DNA of 64,000 nt from Flavobacterium endoglycinae (GTDB lineage: Bacteria; Bacteroidota; Bacteroidia; Flavobacteriales; Flavobacteriaceae), in NCBI RefSeq assembly GCF_017352115.1, contig NZ_CP071448.1, positions 5,449,160 to 5,513,159 of the forward strand, in the 5' to 3' direction. Each line of letters starts with the position of its first letter. Within the stretch, counting starts at the first letter, position 1. Made by a program: the position numbers and the translations under genes. Below are positions 45,004 through 54,319 of the stretch, one piece after another. The notes beneath the pieces were generated by a model. The model did not search any database. It was given only the letters and a program-made list of their open reading frames with translations, and was not told the DNA's origin.

Positions 45004-46677
45004 CTAATTACTTTTGGCAGCATTTGCATACTGTACCTTATAGACTACTGCTATATTATTTGGAATAAATTTTGGCTTTTCTATCACCAGCGAATTATTA
45101 TCTTGTTTCCATGTTACCTTTTCAGTGCTTCCTAGCAGTTTAATGCTTTTTATCTTTCTGTTTTCTTTTGATTTTCCTAGAGATTTTACCACAACATCTT
45201 CTGAAGGCACTCCCATTACTGAAACATAAAGCAGGTTGTTTTTTTGGTTGAAACGAATGTCTTTATGCGATAAACTGGTTTTGCCTTCGTTAAAACCTGC
45301 ATCTTTTATCGGATTGCTTGTGTCTGCAACTGGTCCTTCGCCAAAAACTTTCCAAGGACGAGTATCAAAAATACTTTCTTTGTTTACCGCCATCCATTTG
45401 GCTATATCTTCGAGAATTACGATTTCTTTATCATCAATAGAACCATCTCCGCGTACGGGTATGTTTAGCAATAGGTTTCCGTTTTTGCTGACAATATCAA
45501 TAAGCATCTGAATAACTGTTTTAGCTGATTTATATCCATTTCCATCATAAATTGCCCTGCTGTAATGCCAATCGCCAATACAGGTACAAGTCTGCCAAGC
45601 TTCGTTTTGAATCTGGTCAGGCACTCCTCTTTCTACATCCCAAACCATACATTTTTTCTGTTCTGGAGTCAGTACTTTTCCAAATAGAACTGCTTCGAGT
45701 TTATTATCATGAGCTGCCATGTTGGTATTGTAATAATGAGCCGCTATTTTCAAGCCCGCATCACTTACCGGATAAAGCGGAAGCCCTGTATCATCAAAAT
45801 AAAGAAGGTCTGGCTTATAGGTATTAATTAAATCCATAGTGCGGTTATAAAAATTCTCGCAATATTCTGCAGAAGGAATAGAGGCTCCGTTATCCCAATT
45901 CCATTGCCCCCACAAAGAAGTAATGCTTTCTGCACTTCCAGCGCTTAGCGGATGGTTTTGCGCATATAACTCCTGCGGATCTAGCCCTTCCCACCAAGTA
46001 CCTACACCATCTTTTTTAGTAAGTTTTCCGTCGTAAGGAATTCCAGCATAAGGTCCTTTTTTGTCTGAACGCTGTGAAGTTTCAAACCAAGTCCAAGCAT
46101 GAGCCGCATGAACACTTAATCCAAATGGCAATCCTTGTTTTTTGGCCGCCGCAGCCCAGCCTGAAATAATATCTTTTTTTGGTCCAACTTTTGTAGAATT
46201 CCAAGCTTGGTATTTGCTGTTCCATAAATCCAAATTGTCATGATGGTTGGCCATGGCAAAAAAATACTGTGCTCCAACTCGTTTATATAGTGCTACAATT
46301 TTCTCAGGATCCCAGTTTTCAGCCTTCCAATCTTTAATAACCTCTTTAAATCCTGCTTTAGATGGGTGTCCATAATGCTCTACATGCCATTTGTACTGCG
46401 CTCCACCTTCATCATACATATATCGTCCATACCAATCTCCCTGCTCTGGCTGACATTGCGGTCCCCAATGCGCCCAGATTCCAAACTTAGCATTACGAAA
46501 CCATTCAGGAGTTTTATACTGCTGAAGAGATTCCCAAGTTGGTTTAAATTTCCCCGCAGCAACTTTTTCAGTGTTCTCTGTAACCGGCGACTGGTATTTT
46601 TGCTGTGCCTGTAAAAAACTGGCACATAAGATACATAAAGCTGTAAATAATTGTTTTCTCTTATTCTTTTTATACAT
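45004..46677 (-). CDS. GH29 alpha-L-fucosidase
   Basis: A 557-aa secreted enzyme with signal peptide (ending ASFLQAQ). The catalytic barrel has the hallmark FGIWAHWGP near residue 65 and the nucleophile Asp295 in LLYFDDTGLP. The region NHHDNLDLW is also typical. The C-terminal beta-sandwich covers about 440-557. It removes alpha-1,2-fucose from galactose of F-type xyloglucan side chains, exposing galactose for the two downstream GH2 enzymes. It follows GH74 in the same operon, separated by a 12-bp hairpin. Confidence 0.93.
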   Translation of the reverse strand: MYKKNKRKQLFTALCILCASFLQAQQKYQSPVTENTEKVAAGKFKPTWESLQQYKTPEWFRNAKFGIWAHWGPQCQPEQGDWYGRYMYDEGGAQYKWHVEHYGHPSKAGFKEVIKDWKAENWDPEKIVALYKRVGAQYFFAMANHHDNLDLWNSKYQAWNSTKVGPKKDIISGWAAAAKKQGLPFGLSVHAAHAWTWFETSQRSDKKGPYAGIPYDGKLTKKDGVGTWWEGLDPQELYAQNHPLSAGSAESITSLWGQWNWDNGASIPSAEYCENFYNRTMDLINTYKPDLLYFDDTGLPLYPVSDAGLKIAAHYYNTNMAAHDNKLEAVLFGKVLTPEQKKCMVWDVERGVPDQIQNEAWQTCTCIGDWHYSRAIYDGNGYKSAKTVIQMLIDIVSKNGNLLLNIPVRGDGSIDDKEIVILEDIAKWMAVNKESIFDTRPWKVFGEGPVADTSNPIKDAGFNEGKTSLSHKDIRFNQKNNLLYVSVMGVPSEDVVVKSLGKSKENRKIKSIKLLGSTEKVTWKQDNNSLVIEKPKFIPNNIAVVYKVQYANAAKSN

Positions 46678-46807
46678 TTTGATTTTATTTTTTGTTAGCC
46701 TTGCGCTAACGTGTTTTTAAATTTTCTTTTTGGCTTTTATGGTAAAAATTATTGGCTTTCTAATTTACAGTAGAATGTGCTGATACAGGTACATAATCTT
46801 TATATCA

Positions 46808-46842
46808 AAGTCCTAACAGAGATTATTCTACTGTTAGGACTT
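46808..46842 (-). other. 12-bp perfect hairpin between GH74 and GH29
   Basis: AAGTCCTAACAG and CTGTTAGGACTT pair with an 11-base loop. There is no clear T-tract on the transcribed strand. It probably protects the 3' end of the upstream mRNA segment or causes partial termination. Confidence 0.6.
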
Positions 46843-46855
46843 CTGTCAATTTAAT

Positions 46856-49696
46856 TTATCTTGTTTTTTTTATCATTTTAAATGATTGGAGAAGATTGCC
46901 CCCAGTTCCTTCCACTTTCACGATATACAATCCCGACTGAAGTGTGTTTCCCATTGATAACTGGCTTTGGTCTTTGACTTGCGCAGACTCCACATTTTTT
47001 CCATTCATATCAAAAATTCTCACATGTATAGGTTCGGTATAATCATTTATTTCAATTTTAAAACTGCTTGTAAATGGATTTGGAGAACAGATTACAGTAA
47101 ATTTCTGCTCTTGTAAGCTTTCTGTACTAGCATCCAGCCTTAAAGTTGCACTCGATACCGCAGTTAGAGACCATTGCTGGTTATTACTTGAACTGAGACT
47201 CCACTGGTTTAAATCTGCTCCGTTAGTTGCATTTCCTAAGCCATCCAAGTAAATACCAGTAGCTTTATTTTTAAACTTGAAATAACCCGAACCAGCGTCT
47301 TCTTGTATCCATTTCTGCGCTTCACTTCCACTATAGCTCCATTGTCCTGCAATTGATGGATTTCCCGTTCTGCTCATCCCGTCTATATACAATCCTGTAG
47401 CTCTGTTTTTGATCATTACTTCGCTGCCGTTATACTCTAAAGTCCATTGCTGAGCACTGCTTCCACTATAGTTCCATTGTCCTGCGTTACTTCCATTTGT
47501 GGTTCTGCTCATTCCGTCTATTAGCAGTCCAGTGCTTCTATTTGAAATGGTGTAATAAGCTGCAGTTTCAGCAAGATCGTCACCATAAACAAGACCTCTT
47601 CCAACAGTACTCATATAAACACGTCCGTAGATATTCATATCTCCCATTACGAAGTTTCCGTTTCCTGTACCTCCATACTCATGCGCATCATCGTTAACGC
47701 GAGTCCAATTGCTGCCTTGATCTACAGAACGGAAAACTCCCGTAACTCCGCTTACAGTACCCCAGATATAAATAGTTGGATAAGAAGCGCCAGCCTTCGC
47801 TTTACCAATTCCGACTGCTGAAGCGTAACTTACAGCTGTTGAAGGTGTGGTAAAACTAGTTCCGCCATCAACTGACCTTATTAGTCCTCCAGAATTCTTA
47901 GCAATCCACAAATGCCCAGCATACCCAGGAACTGTTCTAATCAGGCTAGATCCCCAAGCTCCAACATTAGAAACCGTATTGAAAGAAGCTCCTCCGTCTG
48001 TACTTACCTTTAAATCTCCATTACTTCCGTTGTAGGCATAAAATTTATTGTTCGTAACAGCATCAGATACGGCAACCGTATTGAAATTAATTCCTGTTAC
48101 GGTTGTCCAGCTAGCTCCATTATTGGTAGAACGGTACATAGCACTGGAAGATTCTGGAACATGTAGAATAGTTGTGCCGTCATACGAAAGTGCCACCGTT
48201 CCGCGTGGTCCTGCTAAGGCTGCAGTTGTTTTTATCCAATCAGTTCCTTGATTGTTGGAATAGTACATATACTCTCCAAGTCTTACAATTTTATTGGTAT
48301 TTCCTGATGCATAGGCCAGTCCAGATGTGGTTCCCATTGCAGGTTTATATTGTGGTGCATATACCGAAACATCAGTATGTTTAAATCCGTCATAATCTCC
48401 AATAACACTCATTAAAGGTCCGCCAGGAATGCTTATTAAGCCTAGTGGAACGCTCTCTTCAAGGCCAATAGCATCAAACTTCCACGAGGTTTTTGATGCA
48501 TTAAGATCATCACAGGTAAAAATACCGTTTCCAGATATTACGCTGGCCTTATTGGTATTAAACGGATTAAACTTGATGTCCCCAGTCCAGTGAATGGATG
48601 CTGAAGATCCTGAAATCCAAGTACAGCCATTGTCTAAGACATTGATTCCCGAATTTCCAACCAGATCTCTCCATGATGCACCACCATCTGTACTTAAAAA
48701 GAAACGATCTGCATAAATTATATTGCCTTGTGCATTGGTATACTGCGCCATATAAGTATTCATTGATGAGGCAATCAAACGCTGCGAATTGGAAGGGTCA
48801 ACATCGATCCCGCCAAAAGGTCCCGAAAAGGATGATGGTGTAATATTCGTTAAAGTACCCGTAGCAGAAAGTTTCCAAATCTGTCCTGAAGAAGGATTCC
48901 AAGGCCCTTCTTTATCAGCATAAGTGATTAATAAAGCTCTATTGGAATCTAATACTGCTCGCTGAGGCATATAATTTACTGTTGCTCCCGAAACGGCGTT
49001 CCAAGTATTTCCAGCATCTGTACTTTTGTAGAGATTAGACGCCCCAGTTCTGGAAACACCAACATAAATAGTCTGAGTGTTGCCTCCAGAAACCGATGCA
49101 GAGTCAAAAATCACAAAACAGATTCCGTTGTCATTTGCTGTAGTTGTAACTGGAAATGACGATACTTTCGACCAAGTCGAACCGCCATTAGTACTTTTAA
49201 ACAATCCGTCACGTCTGCTTCCGCAGAAAAGCACATTAGAATTGTTGGGATCTACCGCCAATCGCTCGCCATTAGATCTTCCCATACCATTTCCATGCGC
49301 CTTAAATTGTGAGGTTACTATAGTTTCAGTAAAATTGGCCCCTCTGTCGGTTGATTTTAAAATGGCTGTTTTCTGACCATTAAAATAATCGGTTCCAACC
49401 AGCATATAGACAACATTATTATTCTGAGGGTCAATTGCTAGCGATTCTACGCCCTGATAACCCAGCTGGTCTACACTGGTCCAATCCAATAAGGGTATCC
49501 ATCTGTTGGTAGATGCATCCCATCGATAAGCTCCTCCCACATCTGTACGGGCATATTTTAAATTGGCATCTGTTTTACTTGGAATAATACCGGTAACAAA
49601 ACCAGCCCCTCCAATCTGAACATTTTTCCAAACGCTCTGGGCTTGGGAAACGAAAACTGTTAAAATCAATACACATAATAAGTAAGCTTTTTTCAT
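46856..49696 (-). CDS. GH74 xyloglucanase with ricin-like domain and T9SS sorting signal
   Basis: A 946-aa secreted endo-xyloglucanase. After a signal peptide (MKKAYLLCVLILTVFVSQAQ), two seven-bladed propellers built of Asp-box-like blades cover about 21-720. The catalytic pair is Asp52 (RTDVGGAYRW) and Asp434 (VIGDYDGF). A ricin-type/CBM13-like beta-trefoil covers about 725-865, with three similar repeats (RSTGLLIDGMSRTTNGSNAG, RATGLYIDGMSRTG, KATGIYLDGLGNATNG). Residues about 870-946 form a type IX secretion C-terminal domain (SPNPF ... GLYIVKVEG ... KMIKKTR). It would be exported to the surface or medium to cut the xyloglucan backbone. It is the only protein here with this sorting signal. 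Confidence 0.95.
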   Translation of the reverse strand: MKKAYLLCVLILTVFVSQAQSVWKNVQIGGAGFVTGIIPSKTDANLKYARTDVGGAYRWDASTNRWIPLLDWTSVDQLGYQGVESLAIDPQNNNVVYMLVGTDYFNGQKTAILKSTDRGANFTETIVTSQFKAHGNGMGRSNGERLAVDPNNSNVLFCGSRRDGLFKSTNGGSTWSKVSSFPVTTTANDNGICFVIFDSASVSGGNTQTIYVGVSRTGASNLYKSTDAGNTWNAVSGATVNYMPQRAVLDSNRALLITYADKEGPWNPSSGQIWKLSATGTLTNITPSSFSGPFGGIDVDPSNSQRLIASSMNTYMAQYTNAQGNIIYADRFFLSTDGGASWRDLVGNSGINVLDNGCTWISGSSASIHWTGDIKFNPFNTNKASVISGNGIFTCDDLNASKTSWKFDAIGLEESVPLGLISIPGGPLMSVIGDYDGFKHTDVSVYAPQYKPAMGTTSGLAYASGNTNKIVRLGEYMYYSNNQGTDWIKTTAALAGPRGTVALSYDGTTILHVPESSSAMYRSTNNGASWTTVTGINFNTVAVSDAVTNNKFYAYNGSNGDLKVSTDGGASFNTVSNVGAWGSSLIRTVPGYAGHLWIAKNSGGLIRSVDGGTSFTTPSTAVSYASAVGIGKAKAGASYPTIYIWGTVSGVTGVFRSVDQGSNWTRVNDDAHEYGGTGNGNFVMGDMNIYGRVYMSTVGRGLVYGDDLAETAAYYTISNRSTGLLIDGMSRTTNGSNAGQWNYSGSSAQQWTLEYNGSEVMIKNRATGLYIDGMSRTGNPSIAGQWSYSGSEAQKWIQEDAGSGYFKFKNKATGIYLDGLGNATNGADLNQWSLSSSNNQQWSLTAVSSATLRLDASTESLQEQKFTVICSPNPFTSSFKIEINDYTEPIHVRIFDMNGKNVESAQVKDQSQLSMGNTLQSGLYIVKVEGTGGNLLQSFKMIKKTR

Positions 49697-49797
49697 CTTG
49701 ATTTGTTTTTTAAAAGTTTAAATTATTATCATCCTTACAATCTATTCTCACCCGAACCAATGCTTCAAAATTCTTAACATTTTAGTACTGATAAGAG

Positions 49798-49892
49798 CTG
49801 CCGCACCAGAAATGCGGCAGTATACTTCATAATGTAAAAGCAAAAAATTGCTTTTTTTCAGGAATAGCCAATAAATGCCTAATCCTGAAAAA
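49798..49892 (-). other. Three consecutive hairpins between GH5 and GH74
   Basis: Hairpin 1 is CTGCCGCA/TGCGGCAG (49798-49820). Hairpin 2 is an AAAAGCAA/TTGCTTTT-type stem with T-tract (about 49837-49858). Hairpin 3 is TTTTTCAGGA/TCCTGAAAAA (49854-49892). Together they look like a partial terminator plus stabilising stems and would lower expression of genes after GH5. Confidence 0.6.
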
Positions 49893-49919
49893 ACTTTGAA
49901 AGGCGGTTATCTTAAAATT

Positions 49920-51374
49920 TTAGTTAGCCCCTGCTTTAATAGCATCTATCGTACGTTGATCTTTTACAGTAAAATTACTCCTGCCTATAGCTACTCCTGT
50001 ATCCCACCAAAAAGGTTTAATACCGCGCGCTAATGCTTCTTTGGTTGTAAAATTTATCCAGTAGTCTACCGAGGCGTTATGCATAGCCAAATCTTTGGGA
50101 AGATAAGCAGGATCACTACGTCTGTAAGCCCCATACTCTCCCATTATAACCGGTATTCCTTTATCAATAAATTTAGTTTTCATCTTGTTGTAATCAGCAA
50201 TTATCTCGTCCTCTTCTCCGTATGTAGCATTACGGTCAGGTTCAATGGTCGAATGATGGCCTTTACCCCAGTAGTAAATCAATTTACCCCAGCTCTCATC
50301 TTTATTCCCGATACAAAATTGTGATGGTGTGTAGTTATGCACCTCAACCATGAGGCGATTTGGCACCTGATCTGTAGGAAGCGTGTTCATCAGGTCAAAT
50401 GTCAATCCAGGATTTGTTTGAGGACCTTGAACGATAAGAACGCGGTGACTGTTTTTTCCACCCGTAGAGCGAACAGCTGTAACAAACGTTTGGTGGTACG
50501 ATGCTAATACTGCCATCTCCTCAGCATTCCTGGCATCTGGTTCGTTAGCGCTGGCAAACATCAGGTGCTCGTCAAAATCACGCATTGCGGTAGCGATTTG
50601 CTCCCATAATGCTTTTTGTTTAGCATTGACAGCCTCCTGCTTTGCTTTAGTGATGTTTTTTTCTAGCCATCCACCGTCCCAGTGAATATTAAGCATAACA
50701 TATATATCGTTATTCACACAATAACCTACGACCTCTTTTACCCTTTTGATCCAATTCTGATCAAGATGTGCGGTAGCTTCGTTGTCAAGATGAAAATTCC
50801 AGGCGCAAGGTATACGAATGGCAGAGAAACCTAATTGCTTTACAGCTTTTACATATTCCTCTGTGATCACTGGACTACCCCAACCGGTTTCGCCACCCGG
50901 TGCTTCAAATGTATTTCCAATGTTCCATCCCAGTTTAAATTTGGCAGCCAATTCAACCGCTGTGCTCATCCCTACAGCATCTGCTGGCTTTGGAGATAAA
51001 TTATAACCTGGATACATATTGGCAGTCTGTGTCACTGTAATTCTTCTCGCCTGTCCGTTGTCTGCTGTAACAGTCAGCACGACGGAACGGCTGACACCGC
51101 TGTTGTTGGCAGAGGCAGTAAATACGGTCTTTTCTGTACCTTGAGCCCCGCTTAATTTACTTAACTGCAGCCAAGTTGAGGCCAAATTTGTTATAGTCCA
51201 TTTACTGTTTGCCTCAATTGCAATTGGTTCAGATGTACCTCCTTCAGGCATAAAAGAAACCGTTTCTGTCGAAACTGTCAAATACGGATCTTCATCTGTA
51301 CTTTTAGAACAGCTAAATGAGGATCCGCTGATCATAAAAAGTAACAACAGCAGATGTAAAATATTTTTTTTCAT
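49920..51374 (-). CDS. GH5 endo-xyloglucanase with BACON domain, lipoprotein
   Basis: A 484-aa surface lipoprotein; the signal sequence ends SGSSFSC with lipid Cys22. A BACON domain covers about 30-115 (VSFMPEGGTSEPIAIEANSKW). The catalytic barrel (about 140-480) has acid/base Glu278 (ASANEPDA) and nucleophile Glu413 (VIMGEYGAYRR). BACON plus GH5 subfamily 4 is the arrangement of BoGH5A, the outer-membrane endo-xyloglucanase of Bacteroides ovatus. It would make first cuts in xyloglucan at the cell surface next to SusCD. Hairpins flank it on both sides, 51403-51440 upstream and 49798-49892 downstream. Confidence 0.95.
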   Translation of the reverse strand: MKKNILHLLLLLFMISGSSFSCSKSTDEDPYLTVSTETVSFMPEGGTSEPIAIEANSKWTITNLASTWLQLSKLSGAQGTEKTVFTASANNSGVSRSVVLTVTADNGQARRITVTQTANMYPGYNLSPKPADAVGMSTAVELAAKFKLGWNIGNTFEAPGGETGWGSPVITEEYVKAVKQLGFSAIRIPCAWNFHLDNEATAHLDQNWIKRVKEVVGYCVNNDIYVMLNIHWDGGWLEKNITKAKQEAVNAKQKALWEQIATAMRDFDEHLMFASANEPDARNAEEMAVLASYHQTFVTAVRSTGGKNSHRVLIVQGPQTNPGLTFDLMNTLPTDQVPNRLMVEVHNYTPSQFCIGNKDESWGKLIYYWGKGHHSTIEPDRNATYGEEDEIIADYNKMKTKFIDKGIPVIMGEYGAYRRSDPAYLPKDLAMHNASVDYWINFTTKEALARGIKPFWWDTGVAIGRSNFTVKDQRTIDAIKAGAN

Positions 51375-51402
51375 TTTAATTGTTTTTAAGGATTATGATT
51401 TA

Positions 51403-51440
51403 AACTGCGGAAATTACCTCTTGGCAAAATTTCCGCAGTT
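51403..51440 (-). other. 13-bp perfect hairpin between SGBP and GH5
   Basis: AACTGCGGAAATT (51403-51415) and AATTTCCGCAGTT (51428-51440) are perfect complements with a 12-base loop. It probably stabilises the susCD-SGBP mRNA or reduces readthrough into GH5. Confidence 0.65.
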
Positions 51441-51456
51441 CAGAATCTTTATTTTA

Positions 51457-52716
51457 CTAATTAGTGCTAGCTTTAGGTTTATCAAGGATCTTTACTACCC
51501 TGATATTATCAACTGCTGCTCGGAATTCTCCAGGCGCTGGAGTTGAGGCATCATTAATAATAAAAAAGTTAATGCCGCCTGTGCCAGAACCGCCAACCAA
51601 TTCGGTTAAGCTTGCTGCTGAATCGCCCGTTCCATCTTTATTGTCCTTTTTAGTTCGGAACTCTGTTAAAGGAATCGTTACCGTAGTCCATTTACCTTCT
51701 GTAGTAACACCTTTACCTCCAGTAGTTTTCCAAGGTTCGTATCTTGCCAAATAGGTCCAGTTATAATCCTTTACAATAAAAATAGAACTGCCTTTCCAAG
51801 TTCCCGCAATGTTAATTTCAAATTTTAAGGCAAACTGGCTAAGGTCTAATGTTAAATCGTTAGGCTGAATCCAATGCTGAGCCTGCTCAATATTAATGCA
51901 GCGTCCATTCTCCCACCAAGAACCATTTCCTGCACTTAACGCTCCGGGATTTAAAATAGGATATACGCCTTTGTTTCCTAGAAAATCTGGATCATTGTCA
52001 CTTGTTGAAGTTCCCCAAGCTATGCTGCCAATGGTATCGAAATTGCAAATCATACCTGTGGTAAGATCATTAACGTTAAATAAGGTGGCGATTTCTCCTG
52101 ATGCGGTAGTAATTTTTAAAGGACCGCTGACTGTTGTATCAGGCATTATAAAACTAATTGAAGTTCCGTCATCTGAACCTGTAAATTCCTCCACCGACAC
52201 ACCTGCAAAAATGAGTTCGCTGATCTGAAACAGATTTGCTCCATACACAACTACCTCTTCTCCCGCGAGCGCATTTTCATTAGAAATACGATTCAGAGCA
52301 GGAGTTCCAGCCACTATATCAATATCAAAAACCACTTTCCCTTTTGGGGTGACAAGCTCGATGGTGTTTAAATCATTTTCAGCAACAGATGGAAATGGAA
52401 TCACGGCTGGCACTTGTACAACTGCGTAGTTATCGGCAAACAAACCTCCGTTAAAATCGACTGCTATACCATTGAAGGCAATCTTTACGGCATCTTTTAA
52501 ATGAGACCCTTTTAATACAACCCACTGCCCAGGAACCAGTTTATTAACTAATGTGTCATTTGGAGCCGCTGCATAATTACGTACCTCAGTAATAACAGGT
52601 CCAGAACCAGAATCGTCCTCATTATTGCAGGATACTAATAGTACCGTAACCAACATCATGCTTGCAAAAATCAGGCGATTAAAACTATTATCTATTATTT
52701 TTTTCATAACTGTCAT
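51457..52716 (-). CDS. Surface glycan-binding lipoprotein (IPT/TIG type)
   Basis: A 419-aa lipoprotein with lipobox LLVSC (Cys30 from the first ATG). Two IPT/TIG-like Ig domains (about 55-130 and 140-220) precede a C-terminal glycan-binding domain (about 225-410) with many aromatic residues (WTYLARYEPW, WENGRCIN, HWIQPNDL). This layout resembles SGBPs of SusCD systems such as BoSGBP-B of the xyloglucan locus. The first ATG overlaps the susD stop (TAATG); a second ATG three codons later (52707) is equally likely because it begins MKKII. It binds xyloglucan at the surface with SusD. Confidence 0.88.
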   Translation of the reverse strand: MTVMKKIIDNSFNRLIFASMMLVTVLLVSCNNEDDSGSGPVITEVRNYAAAPNDTLVNKLVPGQWVVLKGSHLKDAVKIAFNGIAVDFNGGLFADNYAVVQVPAVIPFPSVAENDLNTIELVTPKGKVVFDIDIVAGTPALNRISNENALAGEEVVVYGANLFQISELIFAGVSVEEFTGSDDGTSISFIMPDTTVSGPLKITTASGEIATLFNVNDLTTGMICNFDTIGSIAWGTSTSDNDPDFLGNKGVYPILNPGALSAGNGSWWENGRCINIEQAQHWIQPNDLTLDLSQFALKFEINIAGTWKGSSIFIVKDYNWTYLARYEPWKTTGGKGVTTEGKWTTVTIPLTEFRTKKDNKDGTGDSAASLTELVGGSGTGGINFFIINDASTPAPGEFRAAVDNIRVVKILDKPKASTN

Positions 52717-54317
52717 TATTTATAGTATGGAACTGACGGTTCATTTAATTTAGGATTCACCACCACTTCTGACGATGGAAGCTGCAGGGTAAAAGTGGCA
52801 GATGTAGCAGGAGATATGGTTCCAATAGGATCATTTGGCGTTGCTGTTTTTGAATCCTTGTTATAGTCAAACAATACTCTCTGCTGATTGCTTAAGAGTG
52901 TTACTGCTTTTTGCGGGTTATAATAGGAGAGTCTCACTAAATCATACCAATATTGACCTTCGCAGGCCAATTCTACTCTTCTTTCGTTCAGGATGATATC
53001 TTCAGTAAGGGCCGTAAGAGGATCCATCCCAGCCCGAATTCTTACTTTATTAAAATATAGCAGGGCATCGGCATCACTTGTCGAAGCGTTATTTCCAAGA
53101 ACTGCTTCGGCATAGACCAAATAGACGTCGGCAAGCCTCAACAGAGCATTATGTTCAATAGATCCCAGATAAGACATCGCAGGAGAATTATTATCAGCTT
53201 CATTACCAATGATGTGTTTTTTCATTCCCGGAGACGTTGCAGTATAGCCACCCCCAGCTGCATTAAGTTCAGGGTAATGGTCACCTGGCAGCATAAAACT
53301 TGCTTTTCTGCGGATCGAATCTTGCTCTGCGTATGCTAAATACAAATCGTAACTAACACCAGGAGAACCCCAAGCGCCCCCTTTTTGAGGATTTATATCA
53401 TTGCTCGGAGAGTAGGTCAGCAAATGGTTTCCTTGCATCCACTCAGTAGTGGCAGACCACTGCAGCGCGAAAAGCGATTCCTGATTATCATTAAATTTGG
53501 TTTTAAAAAGATCTCCATAATTAGGAAGCAGGCTTAGTCCGCTGTTTTCAATAACATCTTTTGCATAGGATTTGGCCAGATTCAAATATTCCTGGTTACG
53601 GCTTCCTCCTGTCTCACCTACACCTGCTCTGGTCAGGCATACCTTGCTTAACATTCCCTTAGCCGACCATGATGTAACCCGTCCTGGCTGATCGGTTTTA
53701 GGCAGGTTTTCTGCTGCAAAAGTCAAATCTTCGATTACAAATCTGTACACATCCTCTATTTTATTTTTATTGACTAGAGGTGATTTTATCAGTTTGGTAT
53801 TATCTTCTATAATTGGCACCTCACCCCAAAGCATTGCCAAATGATAATAGGCCATAGCACGTATAAATCTTGCTTCTGCCACAGCCCCATTTTTATCTGC
53901 TGCCGATACTGTTGATGGTGTTTTATCGTTAATAGCATTAATAGTTGCATTGCAATGTGCCACTATAATGTAAAGTGCTGTCCAGCCGGTTGTTAATCGT
54001 GCATTAGATCCAGAAAGGGTAAAAGTATTGAGCTGCACAAGATCAGAACCCTGATATTGAAGAATAAGATTACCGCTTAAAATATCTCCTAAAGGCAGAT
54101 ATGCAGTATTATTCCATTGTGCCCATATTTTGCCGCCATATAATGCCGCTGTAGCTAAACGAAGTTCTTCCTTGGTCTGGTAAAAGTTCTCTGTGCTTAT
54201 TTCAGACTGTGATGGACGGTCAAGAAAATCGTCCTGACATCCGACAAGCACCGCTGAAACAAGCAGGCTTAAAATGATATTTCTATAAGTTGCTCCCATA
54301 TTAGTGTTTTTTTTCAT
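52716..54317 (-). CDS. susD: SusD-like nutrient-binding lipoprotein
   Basis: A 533-aa outer-membrane lipoprotein. The lipobox is AVLVGC with Cys at about residue 27 and is followed by the typical QDDFLDRPSQSEIS. SusD family features include the TPR-like helices (YHLAMLWGEVPIIEDNT) and the C-terminal RagB/SusD domain (LADVYLVYAEAV, RRVELACEGQYWYDLVR). It forms the lid of the SusC transporter and binds the oligosaccharide. It is separated from susC by 2 bases and overlaps the SGBP start by one codon, so the three are translationally coupled. Confidence 0.96.
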   Translation of the reverse strand: MKKNTNMGATYRNIILSLLVSAVLVGCQDDFLDRPSQSEISTENFYQTKEELRLATAALYGGKIWAQWNNTAYLPLGDILSGNLILQYQGSDLVQLNTFTLSGSNARLTTGWTALYIIVAHCNATINAINDKTPSTVSAADKNGAVAEARFIRAMAYYHLAMLWGEVPIIEDNTKLIKSPLVNKNKIEDVYRFVIEDLTFAAENLPKTDQPGRVTSWSAKGMLSKVCLTRAGVGETGGSRNQEYLNLAKSYAKDVIENSGLSLLPNYGDLFKTKFNDNQESLFALQWSATTEWMQGNHLLTYSPSNDINPQKGGAWGSPGVSYDLYLAYAEQDSIRRKASFMLPGDHYPELNAAGGGYTATSPGMKKHIIGNEADNNSPAMSYLGSIEHNALLRLADVYLVYAEAVLGNNASTSDADALLYFNKVRIRAGMDPLTALTEDIILNERRVELACEGQYWYDLVRLSYYNPQKAVTLLSNQQRVLFDYNKDSKTATPNDPIGTISPATSATFTLQLPSSEVVVNPKLNEPSVPYYK

Positions 54318-54319
54318 TT

